From: Urechis unicinctus
Taxonomy: Eukaryota; Annelida; Polychaeta; Xenopneusta; Urechidae
Assembly: GCA_034190875.2 (NCBI GenBank)
Contig: CM067346.1
Span: forward strand, 12,301,751 to 12,365,750
Length of the DNA: 64,000 nt
Direction: 5' to 3'
Both the position numbers and the translations under genes were made by a program. The notes beneath the pieces are model-generated. The model was not told the origin of the DNA, made no database searches, and worked only from the letters and a program-made list of their open reading frames with translations. Below, in pieces: positions 49,285-62,169 of this stretch (position 1 is the stretch's first letter; every line of letters begins with the position of its first letter).

Positions 49285-49635
49285 ATGACTAACATTCACG
49301 ATGGACCTCTCTTCACCCTATACTTCTCGCAATATGCTGTGGTCACGTGGTCAAAGTACAAAGCGATTATCCAGAACATTTGTAACAGGAAAGAGGTTTG
49401 TTTTTCGTTGAACACTGTATGGGAATGCAGTTATTCAGAGACGATTGAACCAGTGGCCGAGTTAGAATTGGGCAATGAAAACGATGAGAATATGGTGGTA
49501 GGTGTGAGAGTTTGTGTACATCATCCAAGTCCTATGGTGATCCTAGCGCAGGGTGCAGTAGATATGAGGATGGCTGGGTATGCTCGAGAGATGTTCATGG
49601 AAAGGTTAGACATAATTGATGGATCGTTATGGTGA
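49285..49635 (+). pseudogene. Unrecognised 116-codon open tract in block B
   Basis: The first of three plus-strand tracts within 2.2 kb. The predicted product starts MTNIHDGPLFTLYFS and has a Tyr/Phe/Trp-rich N-terminal third. A central acidic stretch lies at about residues 59-70, and a hydrophobic and Met-rich end follows. No signal peptide and no motif I can name. The corresponding DNA in copy 1 (from 11604) aligns almost without gaps for the first 140 bp but does not stay open, and most differences there would change amino acids. I read it as a remnant of a gene in the ancestral unit that is no longer constrained. A large virus-like element as its source is possible but unproven. It could also be a host exon. 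Confidence 0.25.
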
Positions 49636-50462
49636 GCAGATAAAACGCCTAGCCATGATGGAACAGCTGTTACAAAAAGTGTACATTGATAGCCGGATCT
49701 GGTGAAAAGATTGGTGAAGGAACGTGGTTTTATATGTCAAACCGATCACCTGAATCTGTTAAAGGTGTTAAAGAAGAGCTTGAATGCTGTGTAATCAACG
49801 AAGGCAGTGTGATTGACCAACAGCACACAATAAGCATGGCATTGCTTACACTATTTTCCAAAATCTTGTTGCCTGTGGCGTATGCCACGTGACTCAATTA
49901 GACAATCGATGAACGTATCAAATATCGGCTTTATCTGCTATGCACGGTTGATAAACGTTAGTAACAAATCTGAGTATGTGACGTCATGGCTTTTTGGGGT
50001 GTGACAGAACAAAAATAAATTTGTCAAGGACCGAGTGTTGCAGGTAGGACACGACAACTTGGCACCTGTCCTATGTTATGGTTTGCTGAAAGTTCAAGTT
50101 CTGACTAGAGATATGTTGGAAGAAGTCAATCGTTGTCGTTTTGCAACCAGATAGTAAAAAGCCAGATAACAAAAGGGCTTCAAAAGCTTTCGAATACTTC
50201 ATAGGGTCAGCTGATAGTAGGGTGACTGCTAGGCAGGATTTGGTTCAGGATCCAAGCTGAACAACAATGGTCGCATCTAGGATTCGAGACTAGTAATTGG
50301 TGTTCTTGACAGAGAAGTAAACACGTCACTTCTGAACTTTTAAACCGTGCAAACTAAAGCGTGTTTAGCGAGAGCAGGTCATGTGACGTTATTGTTGTTC
50401 AACTTATAAGCCTTACCCCAGCAATAAGTCGTCTGTCAAACGCCCAACATTACTAATCTATA

Positions 50463-50723
50463 TTGTCTTGTGTGGTCTGCTTGCAGTCTTGTAAGGCCGA
50501 TAAAGGCGAAGTAAGATGTACATATAAACAAGTAATGGACAAAGTCGTTGACCTAAAGGCACAATTGGAGCAGACTATAAATACAGACTATTTGGCCTAC
50601 AAACAGTTGGACACCTTGCTAGAGCACATAGAACGTTATAGCCATCCACATCTCAACACATCTCACTTCATCAGACAAGGATATGATATATATGCTTATA
50701 CATCGTGGACATGCACCCATTGA
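50463..50723 (+). pseudogene. Unrecognised 86-codon open tract, coiled-coil-like
   Basis: The product begins with Cys residues at positions 3, 6, 10 and 18. Residues about 21-58 have spaced Val, Leu and Ile with many Lys, Asp, Glu and Gln, as in an amphipathic helix or coiled coil. The tract is preceded by a fair 3' splice-site look-alike (ttgtgtggtctgcttgcag ending at about 50487). The copy-1 counterpart (12835-13000) is shorter by a large internal gap. No family recognised. It may belong to the same decayed gene as the neighbouring tracts, but nothing proves it. Confidence 0.22.
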
Positions 50724-51075
50724 CGTTACAGATAACAAATAATAATGAGATAAATAGGTATATATATTCAATTGTTGTTGATTTTAATCCTTTTGTCTTC
50801 GTACAAATGTGATACATTCACACCAGATCTTAAAAATAATGGTCTGGATAATCATTGCGATTGAGTGTGGATAGTGTTTGGTCCACCCATATCAAAGTTG
50901 TGATCATTGCACAAATCATCACCTTGTTTACGGTAATAGATGTCAACATTTAGTCGTTATTAACTGATTAAAGCGATAGCAATTTATCGACATTTTTGCT
51001 CAGCAGTTTACATTATATGCTCCCTAACCCAATCCTGAAGCATAAAGCCACCGCCATGCCATTAAATTCTATCTG

Positions 51076-51522
51076 ATGTTGCCTAGTAATAGCTACTTCT
51101 CCCAGACAATACCCGGACTCAGTTTGGCTGATATCAATGTACGAGTAACTGTTTTATACATCGATGATGACGCGATTGTAACCACAGCAAGATACGAACA
51201 ATATATGTCCGAGGGAGGGGGTGGGGGGGTCACAGTTTTGACACGCATATACCTTTGTTACAATCGTGATAAAGTCAAAACTGCCATCCAACTGTATCAA
51301 AAGTGTGCATCGAAATATCAACCTCAAAAGCTTTGTCGAACCTTTAAAAAAATGAATAAATTGCATTGGACATTGTTGACAGCTTTCTTTATAGAATTGT
51401 TTGTAGGTTTTATACTACAATACGCTCGCGAAAATAAGAAATTCTGCACGCCTCAAGGCATACCTGAATGTTGTTCACAAATATCCGCTGGTCAGTCTTG
51501 CTTGTTAAAAGACAACTTTTAA
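51076..51522 (+). pseudogene. Unrecognised 148-codon open tract with one membrane segment
   Basis: The longest tract of copy 2. Residues 47-51 are a Gly run encoded by the G-rich tract at 51211-51229. Residues 65-92 are basic and helix-like. A clear single hydrophobic segment spans about residues 97-116, followed by a short Cys-rich tail (Cys at 124, 132, 133 and 142). An internal Met at 93 would make the hydrophobic segment an N-terminal signal-anchor, a layout common in small membrane or envelope proteins of many kinds. The right half aligns with 13400-13595 of copy 1. YIDDD at residues 28-32 resembles a polymerase motif only superficially. Function unknown. Confidence 0.28.
51211..51229 (+). 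repeat. G-rich run with quadruplex potential
   Basis: Runs of 3, 5 and 7 G separated by single bases, which can provide four G3 stems. The counterpart in copy 1 is an 11-G homopolymer at 13370-13380. Confidence 0.85.
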
Positions 51523-52679
51523 AAGTAAGCGTGTTGCACTCTTCTAGTATACGTTTCAACTTGTATCTAAACGACGTGGTGTCGATTTTCTTTATATCAA
51601 AAAATGGTTTTTATTGCCGCATGTTCTTTGAGTGTCTTGTTGTGTGATGACAACCTGCAATTGATTTTTGACTATGACAACTGGGTCAAAGTGAGTTTTC
51701 TGTCATGATGTTCGTTGCCGTTGACAAAGGCATATACAAAGTGATATTCTCATCGTTGCTGAGCTTGTAGTAAACTTGTCGATGCCATTAGTGGCTGGCA
51801 GAAATGCACGCCTGTAGTGCCCACGGTGCATTCGCCATAGCCTTCGTCTAACAACTCAATTATTCCTCGGACATAAGCAAACAGCTGATTGTACAATTTG
51901 AGCTTCAGATTATGTATCGTGATAGACTCGTAGTCGTTATCATCTTAATTGGGTATCTCTTCCATGGCCTATGTTTTCATTGTGCGATAGAATCAACCAC
52001 AGTTTGTGCTCAGATACACCCCTCCATTTTTCAGTTGGTCCAAATCCCTATTATTTCATGTTGAAAGTTATGTAACATTCAGCTCAGCGAGTGATATTCC
52101 TGTTCGCAGTCTACTCCGCGCCTGTTGTCAATTAGGAAAATGACTTAAACGTTCGTCTGTCTGCAATGTCTTGGTTGATACTGCATTGTTTTTTTGCTGC
52201 AACGGTAATTCACAGATGATGTATTGAATATGTGCTTTATTAAGTGAAAAAATTATTACTTGGAAGCGCTTGGTGCTTCCCGGTTGCCGCAGATAATCAT
52301 TTAATCGTGGCATTTACACCAAAGGTAGATATCTGGTTTCATTGTAATCTATGTTATTGATCAATCTGTTGTCGCATTATTTATAATATATGACGAAGAT
52401 TGCTTAAACAAGGTTGAATTTATAAGTTTAAGATGTATCGTATTTTAACCAGGTGACCGACGTATAAACAATGACGAAAACTTCTCGGGTGTGTACCTAG
52501 TTTATGATAACAAAGATCCTAGAGCGGGATAGGCAAAATTGTGCCACATCAAATCTATTTTTTCTCGATTATTACCACGCATATGCTAACTGGCTGTTGC
52601 AACCGTATGACTTCCCTTGATTGCGATGAACACCTTTGTAATTTGATCAATCACATAATCTGTTACAGTTGACACAAAC
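51461..52679. other. Unique spacer between blocks B and C of copy 2
   Basis: About 1.2 kb with no counterpart noticed in copy 1, where blocks B and C are separated by 11 kb of other sequence. The start is the end of the 51076-51522 tract. Beyond that nothing is recognised. Confidence 0.5.
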
Positions 52680-55600
52680 GCAATATCTTTTGCCTAGCCC
52701 ATATCCTAAGTTATTTATCAAGCGATACATAATTCATCCTTCTCGGACGTACTGGTGGCAGATTAGTATTATCCTCATCCATAAGTAAGCAAACACTCAT
52801 AGTTGTGATATCGACGTTAACAGCCAATATGTACCTGAGCGTGCGCGTGTATTCTAAAGCTAAATGCTTGTAAATGCATTTGTAACAATAGCATGAAAGC
52901 TCCGGATCTGAAGTGCTCTTATCAAAGCACCTCCTCGGGTAGCGTTGATAGTTAAGCTCGTCACTTTTGGATGCCATATTGAGTCAGCTGGGCTCTGGAT
53001 TATACAGCGCAATTAAGTGCGGCGTTAAGAATAAAATCACTCATAACGTAAACCTTGATAGGTATTGGTATTGATCAAATAGGATCGTCACGTAGTTGTT
53101 TTTCGCAAGTGAACAAAAGTGAACGTGTCCATAAATGCTAAAATAATAATGAGCCAATATGAAAATGTGTGGGGGTTTTATAATACAAGACTTGAAGTTT
53201 TCGGAATGAAGAGCAGCGTATTATGCGTGAACTCAGACATTGTTTCCATATAGAGTCATGTAATTGCTCTGTACTTATACATACACGTGCGACAACTGGT
53301 AGGTACGTTGAATTTGTTTAGCGTATTTGTTCAATTTGTCAAGTAATTTAAAGCATAGATCATATGTGAAGTAACATTTTACCAGCAATAACATTGGTCA
53401 CAGAGATCAAACCTTACTACGACTATGCTAAATTTGCTAATTTATCTGCTTGGCCATGCATGTAATGCCTCTTCCCGAAGAACAACAGGATATCGTCTCC
53501 TTGCCATCTTTATTCCGACCTGCATTGCTATATAACATTATTATGGACCAGAAATATAACTCTTGGGCAAGCATCGAATTAAGCACTTCTTTAAACTCCC
53601 TCATTTTGTCTGAGATACCGATCGAATATGAAGCAATATGAGCTTCTTACTGAACGTCAAAAAGACAATACCCAGACACACAAAACCTGCCATATTCATA
53701 TGTCGATAAAATCTTTTATTTCTTGTATTTGCACCAGACATGAATAAAGCCTGCATGATAACACTGACGCGGTAATTAATGATTTGCTTGAGTAACATCC
53801 GTGATATTCAGTTAGTGCCATTACTAAATATGCAAAGATACATATTCACCGCACCTCAGTCTTGTTTTAGCAGTTGTCCCATTCGATTATATCCCTTCGA
53901 AATCTTACGTAATTGAACGCTGAGCGTTCGTAAGATCAACAAACAATTGAATGTCAGCATATACATGGGTATGCCATCAGGATGCGTTGGCAAATTAGTT
54001 TATTAATACAATATTGTCGAGGAATCAAATGATCAGCATAGGTAGCTAATCTATCATACGATCAGCACGGTTACCATCCTCAAGTAATGTCTTTGCATTA
54101 TGAATTTTTCCGTGTAGGAAATGTATATTTGTTTTACCACGTTTTGACCAGGCGTCCGATATAAACTCAAGCAGTTCCACTTTGTGGGCACTCGTGAGTT
54201 TATGCAATTGCCCTAAGGACGTTATCAGCAATATCATCTGTGGGCAAATTTCCGTGGGATTCTATATTAATGAAGCCTTTCTTTTGTTAATTTGTATCTG
54301 TCTTTTGAATATGAATCTCTATTCCGAGGCTGTGGTACACCTCTCATCTCTCTACCCTTTCTTAGAAAGTGGCCACCTCAAGATGTTATTGCCGATGCAG
54401 CAACCGACATAGAAGGCCACATAAATTGCTAGATGCGATTTAGGTGTCGGGGAGGGTTGTAACTGGCAATCTGTTATTTTGTTCAGACGTTAAACGGTAT
54501 AAAAATGTTGCACAGTACCCAGATACAAAAATAAAATGGCATAAACAACAATATTTACATTGCGGTGATGTTGCATGAAGGTGGATAAGCAATAATATCT
54601 ACGAAAGAGGCATTAGTATATAACAGCCTAAATGATACACTGCTCGGACCTCAACATGATTCCATCATTCTACTTTGTCCTGAATCAAAATTAACATTAG
54701 CTATTGCTCAGCATTGCAAGCATTGCCCACAACGAATGAACTCAAATGGAGTAAAGTTTAGTTTTTGGGTTGTAATTTATGGCCACAGCTGCCGTACTGA
54801 ATTAGTGCCTCTTCGTGGTAGAGGTGCTGCTAACACATGTCTACGTGTGGATCACTGCCTCAGTAAAATGATATACACAAAAAAGTTACTATGAGAAAAA
54901 AAAAATTTCATTAAATAAATTAATAAATCATCATCTGACAAGTGTTGGTGCCTTTTAAATATGTCATAAACGGTGTGATGTTATTTCTATGAAAATGCTT
55001 ATGTCTTACCAAAACCGCTGTAGTGCTCTGAACATTATTGATAGTCGCATTTAGCAAATTAATTTTAAAACGTTTCGATGCATATGGCACTAGGTGAGCA
55101 ATTCAAATCATATACATTATCCAAATACTAGATGAGGTAATTCAACTATATTTAGGTTACTTCCAGATTTTGTCTGTTACATATCAGCACCTTATCGCCT
55201 TGGTATTGTAACTCAAATACATTGCGATATGAGGTAGCCGAACAAGCTAACACTATTATAATGTAAGATGCGCAGTCACAGTGTACAAAGGTGTGATGTA
55301 GCTATTCACTTCGTCCGACCTAGATACCGGATTGCCATTGAGCATTAGCCTGACATCGCGAATATTGGGCAAAGTTGTATGTATAAGAATTGGTTGGAGG
55401 ATGGCATAAAGTCAGGATTTATCAGCTGATTCTACCCTATTTTTGAATTCAAAAGGCGTAAGAAATATGATGCACGAAACGACAATGCTGCATGTATTCT
55501 TTCTTAATAACGTATTAGATATTGTGAGTCATGGGCCGCCGTGCTGACAATAAAAATGCCAAAATTATGCAAAAGGCACTTTAAAGGAACGTTCAATTAT

Positions 55601-55780
55601 GAATATTGCAAAACTCATGGTAATGCATAGCATTTTGATTATGAAATAGTATATAAATTGTTTGCGTCCAAGTCATGCATAATGATGGTCATATATACGC
55701 TTGCCGTGCAAATATCTTGGTCATCTTGTCATTTGTGAATACCTTACATCGCACAAAAGTAGTTCACTTTAAAGTATGCA
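52680..55780. repeat. Segmental duplication block C, copy 2
   Basis: Partner of 24645-27480. Private sequence includes 54190-54405, within which a 76-codon plus frame (54182-54412) has a hydrophobic middle and no recognised motif. Confidence 0.85.
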
Positions 55781-55781
55781 C

Positions 55782-57605
55782 TGTTATGTGCTGACTAAGG
55801 ATGATACTTGTGGTTTTTATGACCGAGGCATACATTAATTCGAGAGAATGTAATATAACTACGAGGCTACCAGTTGGGAGACTTTCAAATCCCTCAAAAT
55901 CATCGGAAATTAAGTGGAATACCATTTTGCATAGTATACAAACCACGAAAACCCGGTGTTGTTGTTCAATCACAGGCTAATGTATGGGTAGAAAGAGGAA
56001 ACAGCTAGGTCGGGGCGGGTGAGTGGCTTTCATAGAGCGTGGTTGTATATTGTGATCACTTGAATGTTGCATTCTAAATCAATGTAGTGTTTTGCCGTTA
56101 TAACGAGCCTGTCGTGTCTGTGGTTCATTCTCTAGGAACCCCTTAAAGCTTTTTAGTCGAGCCTCACCTTTCTATCCCTCAACGCACACGTGGTGGGTTT
56201 AATACAGTGTCTGTGGCTACCGAACTTTATTGAACCACATCGGTTAGTTACACGTCCGTTTGAGTAGAAAACAATTTCGAGGTATGAGAGGAGAACTGCT
56301 TACTACATGGCCCTGCTAATAATCCAACGAGCCTTTGTTTTTGTAGCACTCTGCGCTCTCTAGAAAATTAGCTCTTACTCAGCAAAATGCAAACAACGTG
56401 GCGTCGCCTCTTGGTCATTGACGCAAAGCCCGAGCTATATTCATTTTAAAATACATAGGTCTGAAGACCTGAGAAACTTAAGGACTGGCTTCTAAATTCA
56501 AGAGGAGAAGTGTTTACTCTCACTAGGCTAAATGCATATTTAGTAATATTAGCAATTCATTCCAATCAAATGGTTACTACAGCATTCTTAACATGCTAAA
56601 ACGCATGGTCTTAATTACAATGCTATCCGTCTTTGTCCCACTCCCGTGTGACTGAAAGGGGAACATTCCTTCTAGTATGCATAATCATGTAGTAATATGT
56701 TCGTGTCCAAAGAATTGGGTATACAACAACAAAATTGCATAGTGCGTCGAAAATATATATATCTAAAAAGCTTGGAGCTGGCAATTACGAAGAATAATCA
56801 TGGCACCGCTATTTTCATCACTGCCTTCACCTCAATGTTTGAGATACGGTCTCAAAAGCAAGGAGCAGTGAAAAACTATTATGCGCTAACTTTTAGCCAT
56901 GTCCTGATTCTGATATGGTCAATTGATAGTGTTTTCGATTAGCATCATCGCCCTACGTCTAGGTGTGATGTGCTATTACGGAACGCATCATGCTGTTTGT
57001 TCGAATTATAGTCGTTTTTAGCAACGTAGGCTATGTACGACTAGCAGCGAGTGTATCTCTGAGGGTGGTCACTGCCAGGGAGCACGTCGTCCTCAGAGAA
57101 TTTTTTACTTCCCCTTTCAGAGATAGGACCGTCATTTTTACGTGATCATTCGAATCACGAGTAACCAGTCAGGTTGTCACACCTTGGAGTCGAACTCACA
57201 GCCTGCTAATAATTTAGTACCACTCCATCATTTAACCTCCTTCTGATCCAAGAATCCAGAGTTATGTTGCTATCGTAGAAATGGAAGCAGCCATCCCTCG
57301 ACTTCTATATTCGTATTGGCATGGAAACAATGACATGCCTATGATATATTCAACTGGGTCTTATGAACATAAAAATGCTGAAAGCTTCCACTCTCTGACA
57401 TATTCGCTAAGGCATTTATATTTGTCATCAGCAGCGGCGAGGGGACGATTAGACAGCTGATGCCCATCTAATGGAATCGTGCTTTGTAATGCACGGCAGT
57501 CTGAACTCTAATGTGATCAGGCGTCACACGTGTATTTAGTCCGCATGTAGCTTGCCATGCTCGTGTGTCGCCTCACTCGAGATGTTTGCATTTGAAAGAA
57601 AACAT
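55782..57605. mobile_element. 1.8-kb insertion in copy 2 between blocks C and D, with a SINE-like part
   Basis: In copy 1 blocks C and D are contiguous (aagtatgccctgc then ttttcagacaac near 27480-27495). In copy 2 the same flanks are about 1.8 kb apart. The interior is unique in the window, with an 81-codon plus frame at 56697-56942 that I do not recognise. The minus strand near 57190-57245 has tRNA-like promoter boxes. No terminal inverted repeats or target-site duplication were clear. Whether this is one insertion, several, or a deletion from copy 1 is unknown. Confidence 0.5.
57010..57245 (-). mobile_element. Candidate tRNA-derived SINE
   Basis: On the minus strand, tgatggagtgg matches the pol III A-box consensus at 10 of 11 positions. 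It is followed after about 24 bp by gttcgactc, a full B-box match. The spacing is about nine bases shorter than in a real tRNA, so this is not a functional tRNA gene. It lies in sequence present only in copy 2. The SINE body and tail boundaries are not visible from a single copy. Confidence 0.35.
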
Positions 57606-57832
57606 CGGCTTTTCAGACAACATAAATGATGATTGATCTTACACTAGGCTATTCAGACAATCATTCTATGTCAAGGGAAGAACGGTGCATATTGCAACGT
57701 CCAACAAAGACCTCGCTGCTTCACACCATCGCTGCGCCGTTCAAACTAGTATTATGTTTATTCAAAGCATAAAAACTATATAACAGCAATACTTGATTAT
57801 ATAGTAATTTACAGGCATGGGCTTGTTATTAA

Positions 57833-58172
57833 CAGCTACTGAGAAAAGATAGCGTTCAAACTATAAATTTGTGGGCACCTTGAATCTGACTTGGGTACTA
57901 ATACACCCTTAATTGAATTATAACGTATAGGGCCAGAGACAACTCGGTCGCCTCACGCTTTGACCTGATCGAATGGATCCTAGCAATAACGCTACACATG
58001 TCAGTATATAAAATTATGTCGATAATATCAATGTACGTTAGACGAAACATTGAGCTTATTGAACTGTCCCTAAACCATTCAATAGGCTGACTTAACAAGC
58101 TACTTTAAGCTTCTAATCTATAAAAAATCTTTATGTAAGTGACTTTATTTCAGAGTAGGCCAGTTGTCGTCA
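57833..58172. other. 340-bp segment private to copy 2 of block D
   Basis: In copy 1 the flanks ggcttgtta and tatcaattaagt are separated by about 15 bp. No terminal repeats recognised. The 66-codon minus frame 57898-58098 has no known motif. Confidence 0.55.
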
Positions 58173-59314
58173 TGTATCAATTAAGTATATTTGATGTGAT
58201 CTAAGTTTCCAATTGCGCATAAGTATAGAAAAACTTACTTTTTCATTGGGTGGAGATGGACTGATGGAACAGGTTTTGCGATAAACACCTTTCCTAAAAG
58301 CGATGTGACTTCGCGGTCGTAGAGGATAAGATGATTACTAACCACAAGCCGAATCTATATAAATGTTTTAAGCCACTTGGACTATTGGCATGAGTGATCC
58401 TACATTAAGTATTTGCGCTACATTGTGAACCATTCATTGTGAATTATTGTCTTTATTGAAGAGCAAACAATCGTTCACCGTATATTTGTCGACCATTTTG
58501 CTGCTACCATTATGTGTAAAATGCAAAAATATTGTGCTCCGTGGATTCAGCCTGATCCTATTTGCTACCTAAATAATCCTTGCGTTAGGATAAAAATCGA
58601 TGTAGGATTACAACTGTCCAGCTTCGCATTCATATTAACGTGTTACTGATTGAAAAGAAAATTCAAAAAGAAAAAGCTTCTTCAATGCTGCAATGTATGG
58701 TGGAAATTATTTAACTTTATTTTAAGCGAGATGTCTCTTAAATGGCCAGTAGTTACGAGAGAAGTCAAATCAAAATGCATCCAACTTTCAGTCTTTTACA
58801 TCATTTAGAAGAATAAGAAAAAACCTGAATTTATGATGTCAAGCATTCTGGAAATCTTCGACCTTGTTTAGCTGCGGCGTTAGTGTGGTGATGTCGCATG
58901 TAAATCGGGCAGTAGGAGTCCGGGTGATTGCCACGCTCCATATGCGGCCATGTAAAGATTGTGCTTTGATTTATAGGACATTGTTATAAGAAAGGCAAAT
59001 ATGAAGAATGACCTGACTGGGGCATTCAGAGCACGGCCCGACCTGTTTTCCAGCTTTAGGCAATCAACACTTTAGAAGAGAGTAATACGCGGTGACTTTG
59101 TTGGTTTTTCGGGTGGTTAGCGTCCGATTGCTTCCGGATCATTACCTTGATGCATTGACAGCAACGCGGGACTGCGTTGGGATAAAAAGGGCGTTCTTTG
59201 TACATTAAGCTGGAGCGATGAATTGGTTACGTCGCACGCATAAAAATTACATAACAGTGGCATTGAAAGCAAAGCCATTTTTGGCTCAAGACACAGTCAC
59301 ATAAAGGCACCCAG

Positions 59315-59474
<160 letters not shown>

Positions 59475-60018
59475 ATATACAAGTCCATATGCGTATGCGT
59501 ATGTGTGTGCGTTATTTATATTTATATATCTCAACACGATCCAATGGTATTTTATTTAGAAAGGTTACGAATGGGAATTATTAACTGAACGTATCTTGCT
59601 GTTACGAATCTCAACTGCAGAAGTTCTAATCGCTTTCTATGCTATTACGCATTTTGCCCGTCATTGTCCAATTAGAAGTGAAATAAGCCAGGCTGCAATG
59701 GTATTCAACCCCCTCGTCTCTTCAAAGGACTGACGCGTGCAATATATAGTTAACTTACTGCGATATATAATTCGGCTATGAATATAAATGGTCATTGGAC
59801 GTCATTGGATTTCAATCTCCACAGACGCAACGAGGTATAAATCGCTGATTGAATGCCAAATTATCGCATTTGCTGATTATGGCGCTATTTAGGCGTTTTG
59901 CAAAAGCGGTGACCCAATTGATAAATACAATAAACTGATATCGTTAAGGTATATGGTACTCTGGTCGATTAAAGTAGGGGCGAATACTTTGTGCCTTTTA
60001 TCCAATGGGTTATATGCT

Positions 60019-60201
60019 TCAATAAAATGTAACTAACACATTCAGAATATTGGTTTCTATTCTGCTTGGTTGCAGCAAAGTGAATTTGTGGAATATTTCC
60101 CATACCAAGACTGGTGAAACGTTCCAATCATCCCATAGCCGATACGGTCCCTCAATATGAGGTGATTTTTGTTTTCTGGAAATGGAATGTCTTCCCGCCA
60201 A
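60019..60201 (-). other. Unrecognised 60-codon open frame, partner of 29566-29757
   Basis: The same frame as copy 1, beginning MAGRHSISRKQKS. See the copy-1 entry for the substitution pattern, which shows no constraint. No motif recognised. Confidence 0.15.
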
Positions 60202-60381
60202 ATATATGTCACTCTGTTTTGCAGATGAAATTATCGGGCGGGAAGCAGAGCAGTGGTTGCAGGTGGCAAATCAGTATATGGGACATGTAACAATAATTAA
60301 CGTGTTTATTAGCAGTGGTTGCAGGTAGAACAGTAGCATATAGGACATATATTGTATATGTAGCAATAATAAACGTCCTCC

Positions 60382-60633
60382 TTGAAGCTTAATACATATA
60401 TCTTTCTTATCCCGACCTTACAGTTGTTGCCTACCGATACCCACGGTGAGCGGATTTTACGTTTGTTGGGTCCGAGTATGCTACAGGTCATTTATAACCA
60501 CGGACTGCTATGGAGGAGATATGGTCGCTTGAACAAAAAGAGTCATCAATCATACCCGGAATGTTTTTACTTCAAGCTCAATATGATAGTATATAGGAAA
60601 TTTGAAAGCATTGAATATGTAAATAAGGCATGA
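60382..60633 (+). other. Unrecognised 83-codon open frame, partner of 29990-30196
   Basis: Extends 16 codons further upstream than copy 1. The shared part differs only by amino-acid-changing substitutions. No family recognised. Confidence 0.2.
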
Positions 60634-61935
60634 TACTCAATAACAAACATTAACAAACGCTAAACGCTAGATACCGTGATTTTGCTCCCAACGTGCAGTT
60701 ATTGAAATAAGTTGTTTTTGTCTTCCCTTCGCGTTCCATGATCACCCGTAGGAATACGAGATGACATGATCGCTGTAATAAGTAATTTCGATGAAGGCAA
60801 AATACTCGACTACTGCTAAGACGGCTTTAACTTAACAACCTTTTTGTCTTCTGCGACTTGTGATTTCCAGAATTATGATATTTATATTCTACCACATAAC
60901 CGTATAACTATTTTAAATATCTGGCACAGTACCTCAATGTGAGAAAAAGTTGGTAACGAAGTGGGAATGCCTGAATTGTCATCATTTGTACCGATAAATA
61001 TATGACACTTTTTGATAACATACACCCAATTATTAATATCCGAATAGCAACATCAGAGACCTTCAGATGTAAGTTGGTGCTGTTGGAAAATAGGTGCTAG
61101 TGTATGATCTACGCAGCTCATAAATATACCAAAGACCAATAAAATGTGTCCCAGGCATCGAGTTTGATTTGTGGGCAGTGATTTCTCACGACCAATATTA
61201 TTAATCATATAGAATGGTTAGGCTCTTTCATTGTACATAACATACGCAATAGGCACAATCTACATACGTTCATATCACATGTTTCCACAGCAAACTCGCT
61301 GGGGATATGACCAGCACATTTCCGGATAAGTCTTCACCAGATATTGAAAAACGAGGCAGCACAAGTCAGCATTAAACAGATGTTGATTGCCTATTTTCGG
61401 CGGCGATGCTTTATTTACGTCTTTGATAGCGTGAATGGGTCATGTCAGTACGATTTATTTGGAGATTGCTTCCGTCACCGACATTAATTTGACGATGCAG
61501 GCCACCATATTTCCCAAAAGTGCTGCTCCATAGTATACAGGGAGAAAATGTCCTCGTCACAGCACATTATCTTACCATCTCCACTATATCGGTAGCATAA
61601 TCTGTGACATATAACCCCAATTAGCCACTTGTGTATCAGAGAAAAACAGCAAATTTAATTTGCAACAGCTTTTGTTGAATAATTGAAAATGTCCGATGCA
61701 ATATCAATAAGACAACCATTTTAACGTACTCATGGAAACTTACCTCTGTATTGCTCATCTAAATCATCTTTGCTATCAAAGACGCAGGTTCAATTAATAT
61801 TAAAATGTAAAATTCAGAATACCTTATTTATCCTATTCAGACTAGTCTTAATCCAAACCAATTCAATGTTCGTTATGATATTCTGCACGTATTGCATTAT
61901 GTCAAATTACTATTAATATAGAGCTCTTCCCTTAT

Positions 61936-62169
61936 GTGCAATACTTTGATAAACACAGCGGCTATGATAACGCCGGTTGTACAAAATATCCCTTTTCTCG
62001 TAAAGTGCCGCTGACAAAGACATTACTTGGTGTGGATTGGCTTTCTATATATTACCTATTGATACACATTTACCGTGCTCGTGTTTTCAGCACTCATGTT
62101 ATAGCTCGCCCAATGTTAACATCCCCCAAAGTCACCAAGAACAGCTGTAAAACACGTTATTTGTTTTAA
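61936..62169 (+). other. Unrecognised 77-codon open frame, relative of 31958-32281
   Basis: Collinear with the copy-1 frame for about 70 residues and then runs into the 62148 insertion, so its C-terminus differs. No motif recognised. Probably a relic. Confidence 0.2.

Larger units (their letters stand above)
46630..51460. repeat. Segmental duplication block B, copy 2
   Basis: Partner of 10640-13595 and longer by about 1.9 kb. The extra sequence lies mostly at 47312-49245, which itself contains the partner of repeat G. Block B of copy 2 keeps longer plus-strand open tracts than copy 1 (49285-49635, 50463-50723, 51076-51522). DNA divergence between the copies reaches roughly 20%. Confidence 0.85.

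Noticed and set aside
50463-50490. 3' splice-site look-alike ending in ttgcag before the 50463-50723 tract
   Set aside because: No matching donor or exon structure could be established. Such sites are frequent by chance, so it is noted only as context.
51154-51175. YIDDD in the 51076-51522 tract as a reverse transcriptase active site
   Set aside because: None of the surrounding reverse transcriptase motifs is present, the flanking residues do not fit, and copy 1 differs at this point.
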